Below, one piece after another: positions 1 through 11,144 of a stretch of 64,000 bases of DNA. The first letter of the stretch is position 1. Every line of letters starts with the position of its first letter. The translations under genes were made by a program, and so were the position numbers. A model generated the notes under the pieces. The model saw only the letters and a list, made by a program, of their open reading frames with translations. It had not been told where the DNA came from and did not search any database. This DNA comes from Nigrospora sphaerica. Its lineage: Eukaryota > Ascomycota > Sordariomycetes > Amphisphaeriales > Apiosporaceae. The stretch spans positions 8,990,001-9,054,000 of the forward strand of contig JAGVVL010000001.1 in assembly GCA_018287875.1 (NCBI GenBank), in the 5' to 3' direction.

Positions 1-1870
1 CTCTGCCCATCGCGCCGGCCGGGGCGCCGACGGCCAAGACGGCCAACGGGACGTATGCTGGGGTGCACTTGGCAGAATGGGACCAGGACGCCTTTCTGGG
101 GATGCCGTTCGCGCAGGCGCCGGTGGGTGCGCTGCGGTGGCGGCCGCCACAGAGCATCAACGCCTCGTTTGACGGGGTGCGCGAGGCGACGCGGTACGGC
201 GCCAGCTGCATGCAGTATAACGCGGCGCCGGCACTGGAGCCGCTATCGGAGGACTGCCTCACGATCAACGTGGTGCGGCCGGCGGGGCTCGACGCCGACG
301 GGGACGCGCCCCTGCCCGTGCTCGTCTGGATCTACGGCGGCGGCCTGCTCGCCGGCAGCACGGCGGACCCGCAGTACAACCTGTCGGGCATCGTGGCCAC
401 GGCGCAGGCGGCGGGCCGGCCCTTTGTCGCCGTCAGCATGAACTACCGCCTCGCCATGTGGGGCTTCCTGGCGACGCCGGCGCTCGTGGCCGAGGGGTCG
501 ACCAACCTGGGGCTGCGTGATCAACGACTGGCATTGCGCTGGGTCCAGGAGAACATCGGCGCTTTTGGCGGTGACGCGGCGCGTGTTACTATCTGGGGCG
601 AGAGCGCCGGCGCCCAGAGCATCGCCTACCACATGTTTGCGCATGGCGGCCGCGACGACGGCCTCTTCCGGGCCGCCATCCTCGAGAGCGGCGGGCCCAC
701 GGGCGCCCAGGTCCAGCCGCTGTCGTGGTACGGTGCCGCCGTGGAGAACTTGACGAGGGCAGTCGGGTGCTGGGGTGCGCAGGTGAGTTTTGCTCTTTCC
801 CCCCCTTTGTTGGCGGCAGCCCCCTCCCCCTTTTCGAGCGGGAAGACTGACGGCGGGCGGCGCGGGCGCCACAGGATCAACTCGCGTGCCTTCGAGCCGT
901 GGACTCGACGAAGCTGTTTGCGGCGCGGCCGACGACGCTATGGAACCCCGTGCTCGACGGCGACCTGCTGCAGGCATATCCGAGCCAGCAGATGGGGGCG
1001 GGCGCGTTTGTGCGCGTGCCGATACTCACCGGCGCCAACACGGACGAGGCCTTCTCGATCGGGGGCGCGCTCGAGACGGAGGCGGACCTCTTCACGGCGC
1101 TGCTGTCGTGGCGCAACTACGCGCTCACGCCGCCCACCATCCGCCGGCTGCTCACGCTCTACCCGGCGCCGGCCAACTGCACCGCCTACGTGCCCTACCA
1201 CATCACCGACTGCGCACAGCCACCGCCAGGCGCGGGAGCACAGTGTAAGTGACACCCGGTGCTCTTCATTGCCCATTTCAGCCCCGGATCCCCCCATTGT
1301 ACGGCCGTTACGCTTTGTTTCCGGCGCCCTGGGCCGCGGCTGCTCCGAACCTCGCTCTCGGTACAGCTGATGTTTGAAGAAAACAACTGACTCTGGATGA
1401 TGGTAGGGCGCCGCGCCGCCTCTATCGGCTCGGATCTCGTCATGATCGCTCAGCGGCGGCGCATGGCGGCGCTGCTAACGGAGGCGGGCCAGCCCGTCTA
1501 CAGCTATCGCTTCGACCAGCTGCCGGCCGGCGCCAGCCCCTGGGACGGCGTCCGGCACTTCGTCAACGTCGCCTACAGCTTCCAGAACATTTCGGGCCTG
1601 CTGGCACCCAGCGGCGGCCCGCCTCACGCGGCGCTGGCCCGCTCCATCGGCACCGCCTACGCCCGCTTCGTCGCCGACCTGGACCCCAACGACGGCAGTA
1701 ACGACGACGACAGCGAGGGACGGCTACCCCGCTGGCCCCGCTACAGCCTCGACCGTCCTACCAACATGGTGCTCAACGCCACCCGGAGCTGGGTCGAGGC
1801 CGACACGTGGCGCGGCGAGGCCTTGGACTTTATTAACACGCCCGAGGTTACCAAGGAGCTTTTGGGTTAG
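1..1870 (+). CDS. Type-B carboxylesterase/lipase, 5' end outside the window
   Basis: A serine hydrolase of the alpha/beta-fold carboxylesterase family, which cleaves carboxylic esters and in fungi is usually secreted. The reading frame is already open at base 3, so the start codon and any signal peptide are missing. Three exons are supported: up to 782, 875-1244 and 1407-1870. The introns are GT-AG, 92 and 162 nt, in phase 0 and phase 1, and together give 537 residues. Family landmarks are in order: the start-proximal NGTYAGVHL and FLGMPFAQAPVG region, the SEDCLTINV motif, the oxyanion loop YGGGL, the nucleophile elbow GESAG (Ser codon 603-605), the acidic residue in GANTDEAFS, and the likely catalytic His in GVRHF near 1555. 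The C-terminus has the usual W..Y.....N.V pattern and ends ELLG. Most likely a secreted lipase/esterase; the substrate cannot be read from sequence. Confidence 0.93.
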
Positions 1871-3263
1871 AGGAAAGGAGGAGAGAGGAGGCCGTGGGAC
1901 TGGTTCGGTGCTGGTACGGGTGCGTGGTGGGACGTACGGCGGTCTCAAGGTACGACCCTGCTTAGGTACCTGGTTATACTTGTCGGACAGGCCTGACCGG
2001 ATTCGCCGACGAATCTTGGGGGGCTATCCGACGCGTGCACGACGATGGAGGTTTCACAGCAAATTTAGTGTATGCCAAGCTCATCTGGCTGGGACAAAAA
2101 AGTATGCTAGCCAGACAGGAGCTATACTGCACTTTTAGTGCCCATGCTTAAGCTGAACTGCTCACTTCCGCTCTATGCCTCGGCCCCTTTTCTTCCCCCC
2201 TTTGGTCTCTCGCCTCCGCGGTCTCCGCCTCGGCACCGCGGCCGGCCAGAACCCGGAGGTCGACGTCCTTTTCGAGCCCGCGGGGGCGGGGCCTCGCGCG
2301 ACGGATAGCTCGCGTGGGCGCAGGAGACGAGGGTAGCAAAGCCCGCCGCGGCCCAACCTGTTTCGTGGACACGACGGATCCCGCGGGGAAACCTAGCGCC
2401 GACGGGTCGGCACGCGGCGACGAACACCCCCGCCGGCCCGTCCGCCCCCGCGCCGCGCCGTCCTGGCCCTTGACCCGCGAACCGGGAACGCCGGCCGTCG
2501 CGAGACCGCGGGGACGAGCCGGGCGGGTTCGCCCGCGCGAAATGAGACATGCGGGAAGAACGGGGCCGCGGGGGTTGAACCAAGGGCGGGCGGGCGGTAA
2601 GACAGCCGTCATCGGGAACAGTATGGGAATGTCCGGGACTCTGTCTCTCAACCTGAACTCACACGTGGCACGGCACATTCCTCGTGGGACCTAAAAAGGT
2701 AGTTTCAACAGCAAGCAAGAACAAGTACTCAATTCGGTTTCCCAATCATGTATTTATTAAAACTCAACATTATGTTGCCGAGGCGCCGTCGCGGCGAACT
2801 CTTTGTGCGGCCGTTGCGTACCCTCTCTCTCTCTCTCTCGTCCCCCGCGGCGGCGCACCCTCGCCACCCCACCCCCATGGCATCCGCCCCGGGAGATCCT
2901 TTCCCAGCGCCGACCCTCCCCGACGGGAGAGCCAGACGCCTGTTTATCCCGGGGCAGGTGAGGTGCGCGCCGTGCGGATGGAGAGAGGGAGAGAATGACC
3001 AAGGTCGCCTAGCTAATCGGTCTTTGGTCCGGGGCACGCGACGGGAAGAAGAAGGGGCTTTGTATCAAGGGAAAGTGTGTAAGCCAAGGGGGTGGGTTAT
3101 GGTTGGTTTTATTTTTCAAATGTGCAATATTAGAGAGGGAGCGATACCATGTACATGGTGCTCAAGAATGGTGAAGCCAGCGTCTCCTCCGTCTTTCTCC
3201 TTCCCAACCCAAGGGCGCCTTCCTTCGTAATCATCAAGTGGGTATTGGGGCCCGTTCTGTCGT
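1871..3263. other. Intergenic, GC-rich block and CT microsatellite
   Basis: No gene is supported. Bases 2150-2690 are very GC-rich, which keeps several frames open on both strands, but none shows family motifs or a convincing start. A CT run lies at about 2823-2844. The right part must hold the 3' UTR of the minus-strand wall-protein gene and the left part that of the esterase, since the two genes converge here. Confidence 0.5.
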
Positions 3264-4718
3264 TTACAGGAACAGGGTGGCGAAGGCGGCAACGACACCG
3301 GCGGCCAGCGAGGCACCAACGATGCGCGAGGCACCGGCAGTGACGACGGGCACCGAGGTAACGGGGACCTGAGTTCCCGTCGTCGTGGGCGGCACGACCG
3401 TGCCGTTGCCGGGCACCGACGCAGTCGGGTACACCTTGGTCGAAGTGAGCATGGTGGGCGGCTGCGAGGCAGGAGGGGGCACGACCGGGTACGTGGGCGC
3501 TGGGGGCTGGCTGGCCGGGGGCTGACCGGCCGGGTGAGTGGGCACAGGCGGCTGCGAGGCAGGAGGGGGCACGACCGGGTACGTGGGCGCCGGGGGCTGG
3601 CTGGCCGGGGGCTGACCGGCCGGGGGCTGACCAGCCGGGTAAGTGGGCACAGGCGGCTGGCTGGCCGGGGGCGCGGGCTGGTTGGGGTAGTCCGAAGGGA
3701 TGGGGGCGCCGGGGGTGACGACCGTCAGCGGGACGCCCGGGATAGGCTTGGTCTCGGTGACGGGGCACAGAGTGGTACCGACCTCGACGACGACGGTAGT
3801 GACGACGGGGCCGTTGGGGCAGTTGGTGACGTCGGGCGCGCACGACGTGATGGTGTGCGTCTTGGTCGAGTAGATGGTCGAGATGGAGTAGCTGACGGGA
3901 GCACCGGGCTGCGTGGGAACGGGCACCACGGTGGTGGCGGGAGGGGTCTGGACCGGGTAGGTGGCAGGAGGGGTCTGGACCGGGTAGCCGGGCTTGGTCT
4001 CGCTGGGGACCGCCTCCGTCTTGGACGTCTCGCTCACAGGGGGCTTGCCGGGGTAGGTCGAGCCCGCCGAAGAGGGGACAGCCTCGGTCTTGGAGGTCGA
4101 CGCGCCGGTCGAGGGGGTCACGACAGGGTAGCCGGGCTTGGTCTCGCTCGGGACGGCCTCCGTGTTGGAGGTCGACGCGCCGGTCGACGAAGCGGGGTAG
4201 GTGGGCTTGGTGGCGGGCACGCTGGCCGAGGTGGTCTCCTCCTCGCAGTCGTCCTCGGTGGTCGAGGGGGCGCTGGACGAGGGCACAGCGGCCGTCTTGG
4301 AGGTCGACGCGCCGGTCGAGGGGGTCACGACCGGGTAGCCGGGCTTGGTCGCGCTCGAGACGGCGTCCGTCTTGGAAGTCGACGCGCCGGTCGACGAAGC
4401 CGGGTAGGTAGGCTTGGTTCCGGGAACGCTGGCCGAGGTAGTCTCCTCCTCGCACTCGTCCTCGGTGGTCGAGGGGACGCTGGACGAAGGGGCGCTGGAC
4501 GAGGGCACAGCAGCCGTCTTGGTGGTCGTGGCCCCGGGAGGGGTCATGACCGGGTAACCGGGGACGCTGCTGGTGGGCAGCGAGGGGACCGAGGTCGAGG
4601 AGCCGATGCTGGCGGACTCGGTCTCCGGGGGGCAGTCATCTTCGATAGAAGTGCTGTAGTGGGCCTGGGCAGCGGCAAAGAGCAGAGCTCCGCCGGCGAC
4701 GCGGGAAAAGCGAACCAT
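3264..4718 (-). CDS. GPI-anchored Ser/Thr/Pro-rich cell wall protein with internal repeats
   Basis: A 484-residue intronless secreted protein. It starts with a signal peptide (hydrophobic ALLFAAAQA, predicted cut before HYSTS) and ends with a small-residue omega region and a hydrophobic tail (SRIVGASLAAGVVAAFATLFL region) typical of GPI attachment. The body is Ser/Thr/Pro-rich: roughly residues 75-215 hold two copies of a 69-residue unit with TKPTYPASSTGAS, TKPGYPVVTP and acidic DDCEEETTSASVP segments. A conserved central block (residues ~275-330) has ISTIYSTKTHTITSCAPDV, the pattern found in many fungal GPI wall proteins. A Pro/Gln-rich stretch of SQPPAPTYPVVPP and GQPPA repeats follows. Expected role: a heavily O-glycosylated wall mannoprotein at the cell surface. 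The repeats make length variation between strains likely. No enzymatic domain is visible. Confidence 0.9.
   Translation of the reverse strand: MVRFSRVAGGALLFAAAQAHYSTSIEDDCPPETESASIGSSTSVPSLPTSSVPGYPVMTPPGATTTKTAAVPSSSAPSSSVPSTTEDECEEETTSASVPGTKPTYPASSTGASTSKTDAVSSATKPGYPVVTPSTGASTSKTAAVPSSSAPSTTEDDCEEETTSASVPATKPTYPASSTGASTSNTEAVPSETKPGYPVVTPSTGASTSKTEAVPSSAGSTYPGKPPVSETSKTEAVPSETKPGYPVQTPPATYPVQTPPATTVVPVPTQPGAPVSYSISTIYSTKTHTITSCAPDVTNCPNGPVVTTVVVEVGTTLCPVTETKPIPGVPLTVVTPGAPIPSDYPNQPAPPASQPPVPTYPAGQPPAGQPPASQPPAPTYPVVPPPASQPPVPTHPAGQPPASQPPAPTYPVVPPPASQPPTMLTSTKVYPTASVPGNGTVVPPTTTGTQVPVTSVPVVTAGASRIVGASLAAGVVAAFATLFL
3457..3640 (-). repeat. ~90-bp coding tandem repeat (Pro/Gln-rich)
   Basis: Two near-identical copies about 90 bp apart inside the wall-protein gene encode the PPASQPPVPTHPAGQPPASQPPAPTYPVV type of segment. 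The unit is a multiple of three, so copy-number change keeps the frame. Confidence 0.7.
4085..4498 (-). repeat. 207-bp coding tandem repeat, two copies
   Basis: The segment beginning cgcgccggtcgagggggtca at 4101 recurs at 4308, a period of 207 bp or 69 codons. Both copies carry the DCEEE-TTSASVP and STGASTSKT protein blocks. The exact multiple of three preserves the frame. Confidence 0.8.
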
Positions 4719-7700
4719 GGTGACTGATTATTAATATACTGGAAAAGCGAATGACTGAAGTTAGACCTGGCACCGAGACCTCGTCGACGTTCACTGGGAC
4801 GTGAATGGGTTGACTATGACGCGCGTGAGTGGTGAGGAGGAAGGGAGGGGAACCGGCCGGTAAGGGAGGACGGCTGGCAGCACGATATATACGAATGTCG
4901 CTAGCCATGCCAACGCGGACCCATGGCCAGAACGAACCACCCCCCCCTTCAAGGGCCTCCGTCACCGTCCTGTCCAGCCCGCCGGGAAGCCGGGCACTGG
5001 GACTGTTCAGGATGATTGGCCGGGGCGCCTTCGCGGCGAGCAGGGGTACGCATGTGCCTGGCCGCCCACCTGCTCCGATATAGTCAAGCCTGCTCGGAAC
5101 AAACGGTTCTCTCAGCTGGTGGACGGGTGGAGAAGAGCGCAGCCGAATCGCCCACGAGGGGGCGGGGGCCACCAGAAAGCTGGCCGAGCCTGCGGACCTT
5201 GCTTCTTTCAGGGGTACCCGGTGGCCCCCAGCGAATCAGGCCGGCTGCTCCACGGCGTCAAGCCGGGATGGGCAGGTGGGCTTTGCCCTCCTGGCGTCGT
5301 CGTCGTCCGATCTCGTAATTTTACTCCTGCCGCGCGAGCGGGGCCCTCGCCTGTGGATGGGATGGGTCCCCGGTCATTGGTGGACTTGCACAGCCCGGCC
5401 AGCAATAGTTCAGGCTGCTTAGCCTAGTCTCCCTGCCCTCCCCCTCTCGCCCTCTCCTGGGCATTTGTTATTTCGGAAGATCCTGGGCGGCTGGACGGGC
5501 TGGCTAGACCCTCCTCTTGCTGTTCTCGTACCCGACGAGTGACGATCCGGCTGGGAGCGTGTACAGGCCTGACTGCTGCTGGGGGCGTACAGAATGCGGG
5601 GAGAGCGGCTCGACCTGAGGGGCGGGAACGGCCAAGCATTGATGAGGAGGGGACGACGTCCTGGCCGACCTGGGATTCCGTGAGCGGAGCACCTTAAGCG
5701 CATCCTGGAATTAGCCGGCGTGGCATGCAGTCTGTCAAACCATCATCGCCTGCCGTCATAGCATGGACGGCGTCGTTGGCCTAGGACCCGAGTCCACGGG
5801 GGCGACGGCTGTACGGGACCGCGTCCACCAAGCCCAGACACCGTGAAATTTCGTATGTACGGCGCAGTGCGTACACGGAGCACCGAAGAAATAGGCTCGC
5901 AGTACACCGTAGCAGTAGGTACTGCTACCACGACGGACGGGTCGGCAGTGTGGGCGAGTAGCCCCTGTCCAGCAGATTGGACAGGCGGCCGTGGTACCGC
6001 AGAAAGCAACAAGCGACTCGCGCTCGGGTTCCTTGGTAACATCGTACCTGGAGCAAGCCGTGTGCGCTCACCGGATGTCATCTAACCCTATGCCAGCCAG
6101 CCAACAGCAATATTTACTCGAACCCGGTAGGCCGCGCTGGATAGCTTTTGTTGCCCGATGGACGTGACGGACTTAGAGTGAGACTTTCCGGGAACAAGGC
6201 GACGGGGGATGCGATGGAGATCCACTATCGTCCAAGCGCGGCCAGTCTCTTTGCTCGTTTGTTTTTGTTTTTGGTGCAGGCCAACTTGGCAGCTTGCCAA
6301 CTTGCTGTCAGCGTGAGCCAGCGTTGCCCTGCAGATGACCACGATGGCTCCCGCCGTGACGACATGGCCAAAGGGATCATCCCTCGCCGGAGGGCCCATG
6401 TCTCTCGTCGCCTTCTAGTCTGTCCCTGGAACGCTGAATTCTATTTTAGCGCTTGTTATGCGGGCTGCCATGAACCGTGGCTGGTGCTAAACCGCTCCAC
6501 CCACCAAAACGTCGGTTCCTCCTGCTCGGCCAGGCCTGACGAACCAAAGCCACGCAAATAGACGGGGTATTTTCTGCCTGTACCATGCAGGGGGGCCCCT
6601 CTTGGGCGCCTGGACGAGCGACGTACGTAGGAACAAAGGGGTCTCGGGGAGGAGCTGGCCAGCAATTGCCAAATACGAGGGCGCCCGGGCGCCTGTGGTA
6701 CTGGCGCTGGCACTTTGGCCGCCGCCATGGATATTGCCCTCTCTCGCTTGCTTTTGATTGACGGAGGCCCGCCTTATTCATGCGACCCCGTCACGCCTCC
6801 CGAAGGGAATCCATGGGGCGTCCGATGGGGTCGGCCAGAGGCGCGGCGTCATCACCCATCCCATTCGGCGCTGTCTTGAGACAGGCCGGCCGGTAAGCAA
6901 AGGGGCGGGAGTCATTTTTAGCAGACGCGTCGTCCGTTGGGGCGTCGGTTGCCGTCTGGTGGTGTGGTGTGGTGGTGCTGGAGCTGGTGCTGGTGCTGGT
7001 GGCGGCCCACCACATCGTGTCCATGGGCACTAGCCATGCAGATGATTTGGGATGATTTTCAGGAACACAACGCTGATCCATCTCGATTGGCCAGATGGCG
7101 GCAGATGTATCGAATGGGACCGAGTTGGGGAGATTTGCTTCTGCCATTCCCTCCCGGCTGGCTTGGGTCAGCTCGTCAGCTCCTGTCTTGCCCCGAGCAG
7201 GCGGCTGTCGGCCTCTGTCTCGCGGCGCGCCCCTCGATCCATCCCCGTCGTTGTGACGCGGCTGCGGGTTTCCCGGCGAAGCGCTGGCTTGTGGCGGGAA
7301 TAAGAAAGCTGGCGTCTGCCCTTTGCCCGTTCGGCCCTTCACGCCTCCTGCCCTGCCGCCGCTCCTCATGCTGCAGTGCAGCCCTGCAGCCGCCCTTCCC
7401 TTCCGTCTGCATACCTACGGCTCACTCTTTATCATCGTTTCGGGCTGGCGCAACGCAGCACTGGCGGCCGTGGTGCGGCACCGGGCGCTCTGGCGCAGGA
7501 ATGCCGTTATACAAGCACCCGTCATGCGGTGCAAGCAGGAGCTTGCGGTGTCCATGCCGGGGGGTGCTTGTGCTTAGGTACGCAGTCTGCTGTCGCTTAC
7601 TGGCAATGCCCATGGTGCGCCACGGGATGTTACGGCGGTAGGGGCACGGGATGTTGCGATGAGACGGGATGAAGGCGTGCTGGGCAGTTGTGATGGGTGC

Positions 7701-9095
7701 CCAACTAGGGCTGAGCTGGCCAACAAGTAACAAATAGTAAGTGCATCGTCCCGCGGGATCAATCCACCACACATTACGAGAATTATGGCGGGTGCGGGTG
7801 TACGGCAACATCGGATTCTCGTGGGATGCAAAGCCGCCAGAGGAGCCAAAGGAGCAGGCACGTGTCGGTGTGGGTGCGACTTCTTCCTGTACTGCCTGAC
7901 CCATTGCCGCTTCCCCCGAGCGCGATTACGAGTCATTTTCCAATTCCATGTAAAGGCAGGCGCCATTGCCACGGTTCTACGTTGAAATCTCTGCATGGCC
8001 CTGCCTACCCATCATCGCGCTGGCGGAGAGGCGGCCGACCAGAAACTGGATGAAGGCAAAGAATAAAAAGGCACAAATTTGCCGAAGCAAATTGCTGCAG
8101 ACGGTGATCGGGACGGCAACGCGCGGCCACCCTGTGCCACTCTGGTTATCGCGCCGAGGGCGACCCTGGGCGACCCAGCCCGCGCGCCCGAAGCGTCCAA
8201 CCAAGGCGCCTCGGTCCGGACAATCAATGGAGCCCCAGCCAAGATCTAACTCGTTTTTCCACCCAAGCACCAGCATTTACGTCAGCCTCACAGAGCCAGC
8301 AGGGTCAGTCAGTCTCTGGGTTGCGGCACACGATGCCGTACAGCCGTGATTCTATGCCGGGCCTTGCGACCCAGGCTGCCCCCGCGTCGATTCTTAAGAT
8401 GCTTCGGGGACAGCGGCGGCGCTCCTGGGGGAGGGAAGGGGGGTCATCGTGGTAGGCCGAGCCCTGTGTGTTGCTTCTCTCTCCGTCGTCATTTTCCCAC
8501 GCACCCGTGTTTACCGTAACGACTGCTACAAGTTTGCCTTACATCGTCGTCGCTGTCGCTTGTCTCTGGCATTGCTACGGTTAAGGTTAGTAATTCGCTG
8601 CAGTCGTACCAGTCTGCCCGCCTGCGCACGCCCGGCGCTTCGTGAGTAAGCAACCATCGACCAGCCGAGGCCCGCGTAAACCAACGCCAATTCCAACGTC
8701 GGCTCGCCATCGCCAGTCACCCGTCCTGCCAATCAATCACTCGCTATTGCCTGGCGTGTGGAACCGTGGCACGTCCAGGCTGTCCATCTGCCTAGGCATA
8801 GACGAGAGCGATACCCCTTCGAATACCCGGAGCTTTCAGCCCAGAGGCTGACGGCCACCCGATCCGTCCGCCGCGCGCGCGCGCGCAAATCACCCACCGG
8901 TTCGCACAAGGTCTTGGCTTCCATCACCACTTGACACCTCCAGTTTTCCCCTTCTGTCCTCAGCAAGGGTCGCGCGTGCGGCCGGTACCAGATAGTGTCA
9001 GCCACTCCGCGCCGTCGCTTCAGCCTCGGTGACATCATCGCTGCCCGAAAGGCCGAGTTCTTCCCTGCCGTGTCGAGTCTTCGCATTGGCGCACC
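4719..9095. other. Long intergenic region, no supported gene
   Basis: The left end is the promoter of the minus-strand wall gene and the right end the promoter and 5' UTR of the C2-domain gene. Between them many short overlapping frames are open, none with a recognisable domain, repeats of protein type or good splice logic. A short (ctggtg)n run lies near 6978-7000 and an alternating CG run near 8870-8887. Donor-like gtgagtaag at about 8641 suggests a possible 5'-UTR intron of the C2 gene, not provable here. Confidence 0.5.
4885..4891 (-). promoter_or_regulatory. TATA-like element upstream of the wall-protein gene
   Basis: The sequence atatata on the plus strand reads TATATAT on the minus strand, about 167 bp upstream of the ATG at 4718. 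The position suits a core promoter, but no transcription start is known. Confidence 0.3.
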
Positions 9096-11144
9096 ATGTC
9101 GGCGCTCGACAAGCCTCCAGCCCCACCGGCACAGTCCGATGTGGGACCTGCGAAGGCCACAACCAACGGGCACGACCTCTCGGCCCAAAACCAGGCGCCC
9201 AACGGGGTCGCCAATGGGGTCGCCGGCGCCATGCCGTCGTCGGCCGTCCTAGGCGCGCCGCAGGCGCCCGGCGGCGCTGAAGGCGGCGCTGGCGGCGGTG
9301 CTGACGGCGGTGCTGGCGGTGGTGCCGCCGACGGCGCCGGCCGTCCCAACGGAAAGGAGAAACAGCAGCAGCGGGTCGCCACCATCAAGCAGCAGTACAA
9401 GCACCAGAAGGAGAAAATCAAGAACCACAACCAGCCTCCCGGCGGCTACGATGACACGCCCATCCCCGACGCCCCACCTGGCTGGACGGTCAAGTTCACC
9501 TTCCACCGCGCCACCAACCTGCCCGCCTCCGACATCAGTACCCAAAGGTCGGACCCCTTCGTCCTGGCCACCCTGACGACCGGCCTGCGCAAGCGGCATA
9601 AGGAGGACCCCGACCTCGAACACCGGACCCCGACCGTCCGGGCGAACCTCGAGCCCCAGTGGGACGACGAGTGGATTGTGGCCAACGTCCCGTCGACGGG
9701 CTTCAAGCTCAAGTGTAGGATCTACGACGAGGATTGGCCCGACCACAACGACCGCCTTGGCAATGTGACCGTCATCTGCCACGGCCTCGGCGACCACTGG
9801 ACCGGCTTCACTAACAGCGAATTCCATGTCAAGAAGCGGGCGGGCGACAAGCGCGCCTACTTCTTCAAGGCCGTCACCACGGCCGTGCACCGGGGTGCCT
9901 CCATGACGCCCAGGTTGTACCTGAGCGCGCAGGTGCTGGGCCCCTCCAACTCGCCGCCGCACGGCCGCATGTACACGGTGGGCCCGACCTTCTACTTCCG
10001 ACACTTTTCTCCCATGATCGGGCGTTTGGCCGGTGTCCAGGTGAATAAGGACGAGGAACACGACAACAACGACCACGAGGCCGAAGCGGCCAAGGAGAGG
10101 GCGGCCGCCCAGGGCGGAGGCGAGAAGCAGCAGCAGAAGCAGGAGGAGAAGAAGCGGAACGCCCAGAAGTACGATTTCCAAGCCAATGAGATCCAGCTGC
10201 AGGGACCGGTCCCCGAGAACTTGTACCACCGCTACGTCGAGTTCCGGCCCATGATCGGCATGATGTTTACGCGCAAGGGTCTGCGCGGGCGCATCCTGCA
10301 CAAGGCGCTGTCGCACCAGCATAACCGCATCTACAACTTTGATAGCTCCACCGAGTACGGCCGGTTCGAGCCGTGCAGCGAGAATGCCAGCTTGCAGTTT
10401 CTCCGGCTGGCACACTTTGACCAAGGCGGGCGCGTCTTTACCTATGTGCTCACGCTCGACGGGCTGCTCCGCTTTACCGAAACGGGGTTGGAGTTCGGCA
10501 TCGACTTGCTCAGCAAACACACAATGCACAGCAACGTAGCGACTTACATTGCCTGCTCGGGCGAGTTCTTCATCCGCCGCCTGAAGAAGCCGTCGGCGTC
10601 GACTGAGGCCGAGCTGGACCAACCCACGCACCCTTCGGAGCCCCTCGACGGCGGGCCGCCGCACGAGGGGCCGCCGGCGAAGCCCGAGTATTACCAGCTC
10701 GTCATCGACAACGACAGCGGCACGTACCGGCCGGACGCGTCGGTGCTGCCGGCGCTGCGCGACTACATGGCGCGCAACTTCCCGGGGCTGGACGTCGTGG
10801 CGCTGGGGTGCGACGACGAGGAGGACAAGAAGCTCAAGGAGCGCCAGCGCGAGACCAAGAAGAAGGAGGGCCAGAACATGGTTGTGCTCAACCGCAGCCC
10901 GAGTTCCAGCTCCATCAGCTCGTCGGACGAAAGCGACCTCGACGAGCTCCTGCAGGCCGGAGACAAGGGCCGCAAGAGCAAGCGCGAGCGCTTCCTCGAC
11001 GCCGTGGTCGATGATTCGCCCATGCATGAGCTTGCCAAGGGCTTCATGCCCAGCCACGGCGGCCAGTCCGAGGGCGAGGCCGGGCCCAGTGGCACCCAGC
11101 CGGCGACAGGTGGCCCAACCGCCGGTGCGAGCCACGCCAAGTAA
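9096..11144 (+). CDS. C2-domain-containing protein, intronless
   Basis: A 682-residue protein. Residues 1-90 are low complexity with Gly/Ala repeats (GGAEGGAGGGADGGAGGG). A basic Gln/Lys segment follows (~90-120). A C2-like beta-sandwich begins at about residue 128 (GWTVKFTFHRATNLPASD) and contains the expected core SDPFVLATL and an acidic loop in YDEDWPDHNDRLG, suggesting Ca2+/phospholipid binding. A charged coiled-coil-prone insert (~340-375) separates it from a conserved second region (~380-505) with YHRYVEFRPMIGMMF, RIYNFDSSTEYGRFEP and LTLDGLLRFTETG. The C-terminal third is charged and Ser-rich (SSSSISSSDESDLDELL). The architecture matches a conserved but poorly characterised family of fungal C2 proteins; a peripheral membrane role is inferred. 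The first ATG of the open frame is used. Confidence 0.9.
   Translation: MSALDKPPAPPAQSDVGPAKATTNGHDLSAQNQAPNGVANGVAGAMPSSAVLGAPQAPGGAEGGAGGGADGGAGGGAADGAGRPNGKEKQQQRVATIKQQYKHQKEKIKNHNQPPGGYDDTPIPDAPPGWTVKFTFHRATNLPASDISTQRSDPFVLATLTTGLRKRHKEDPDLEHRTPTVRANLEPQWDDEWIVANVPSTGFKLKCRIYDEDWPDHNDRLGNVTVICHGLGDHWTGFTNSEFHVKKRAGDKRAYFFKAVTTAVHRGASMTPRLYLSAQVLGPSNSPPHGRMYTVGPTFYFRHFSPMIGRLAGVQVNKDEEHDNNDHEAEAAKERAAAQGGGEKQQQKQEEKKRNAQKYDFQANEIQLQGPVPENLYHRYVEFRPMIGMMFTRKGLRGRILHKALSHQHNRIYNFDSSTEYGRFEPCSENASLQFLRLAHFDQGGRVFTYVLTLDGLLRFTETGLEFGIDLLSKHTMHSNVATYIACSGEFFIRRLKKPSASTEAELDQPTHPSEPLDGGPPHEGPPAKPEYYQLVIDNDSGTYRPDASVLPALRDYMARNFPGLDVVALGCDDEEDKKLKERQRETKKKEGQNMVVLNRSPSSSSISSSDESDLDELLQAGDKGRKSKRERFLDAVVDDSPMHELAKGFMPSHGGQSEGEAGPSGTQPATGGPTAGASHAK

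Noticed and set aside
2148..2694. Overlapping open frames of 126-176 codons on both strands in a GC-rich block
   Set aside because: They overlap each other on opposite strands, are Arg/Pro/Gly-rich as expected for GC-rich chance frames, and lack motifs or splice logic.
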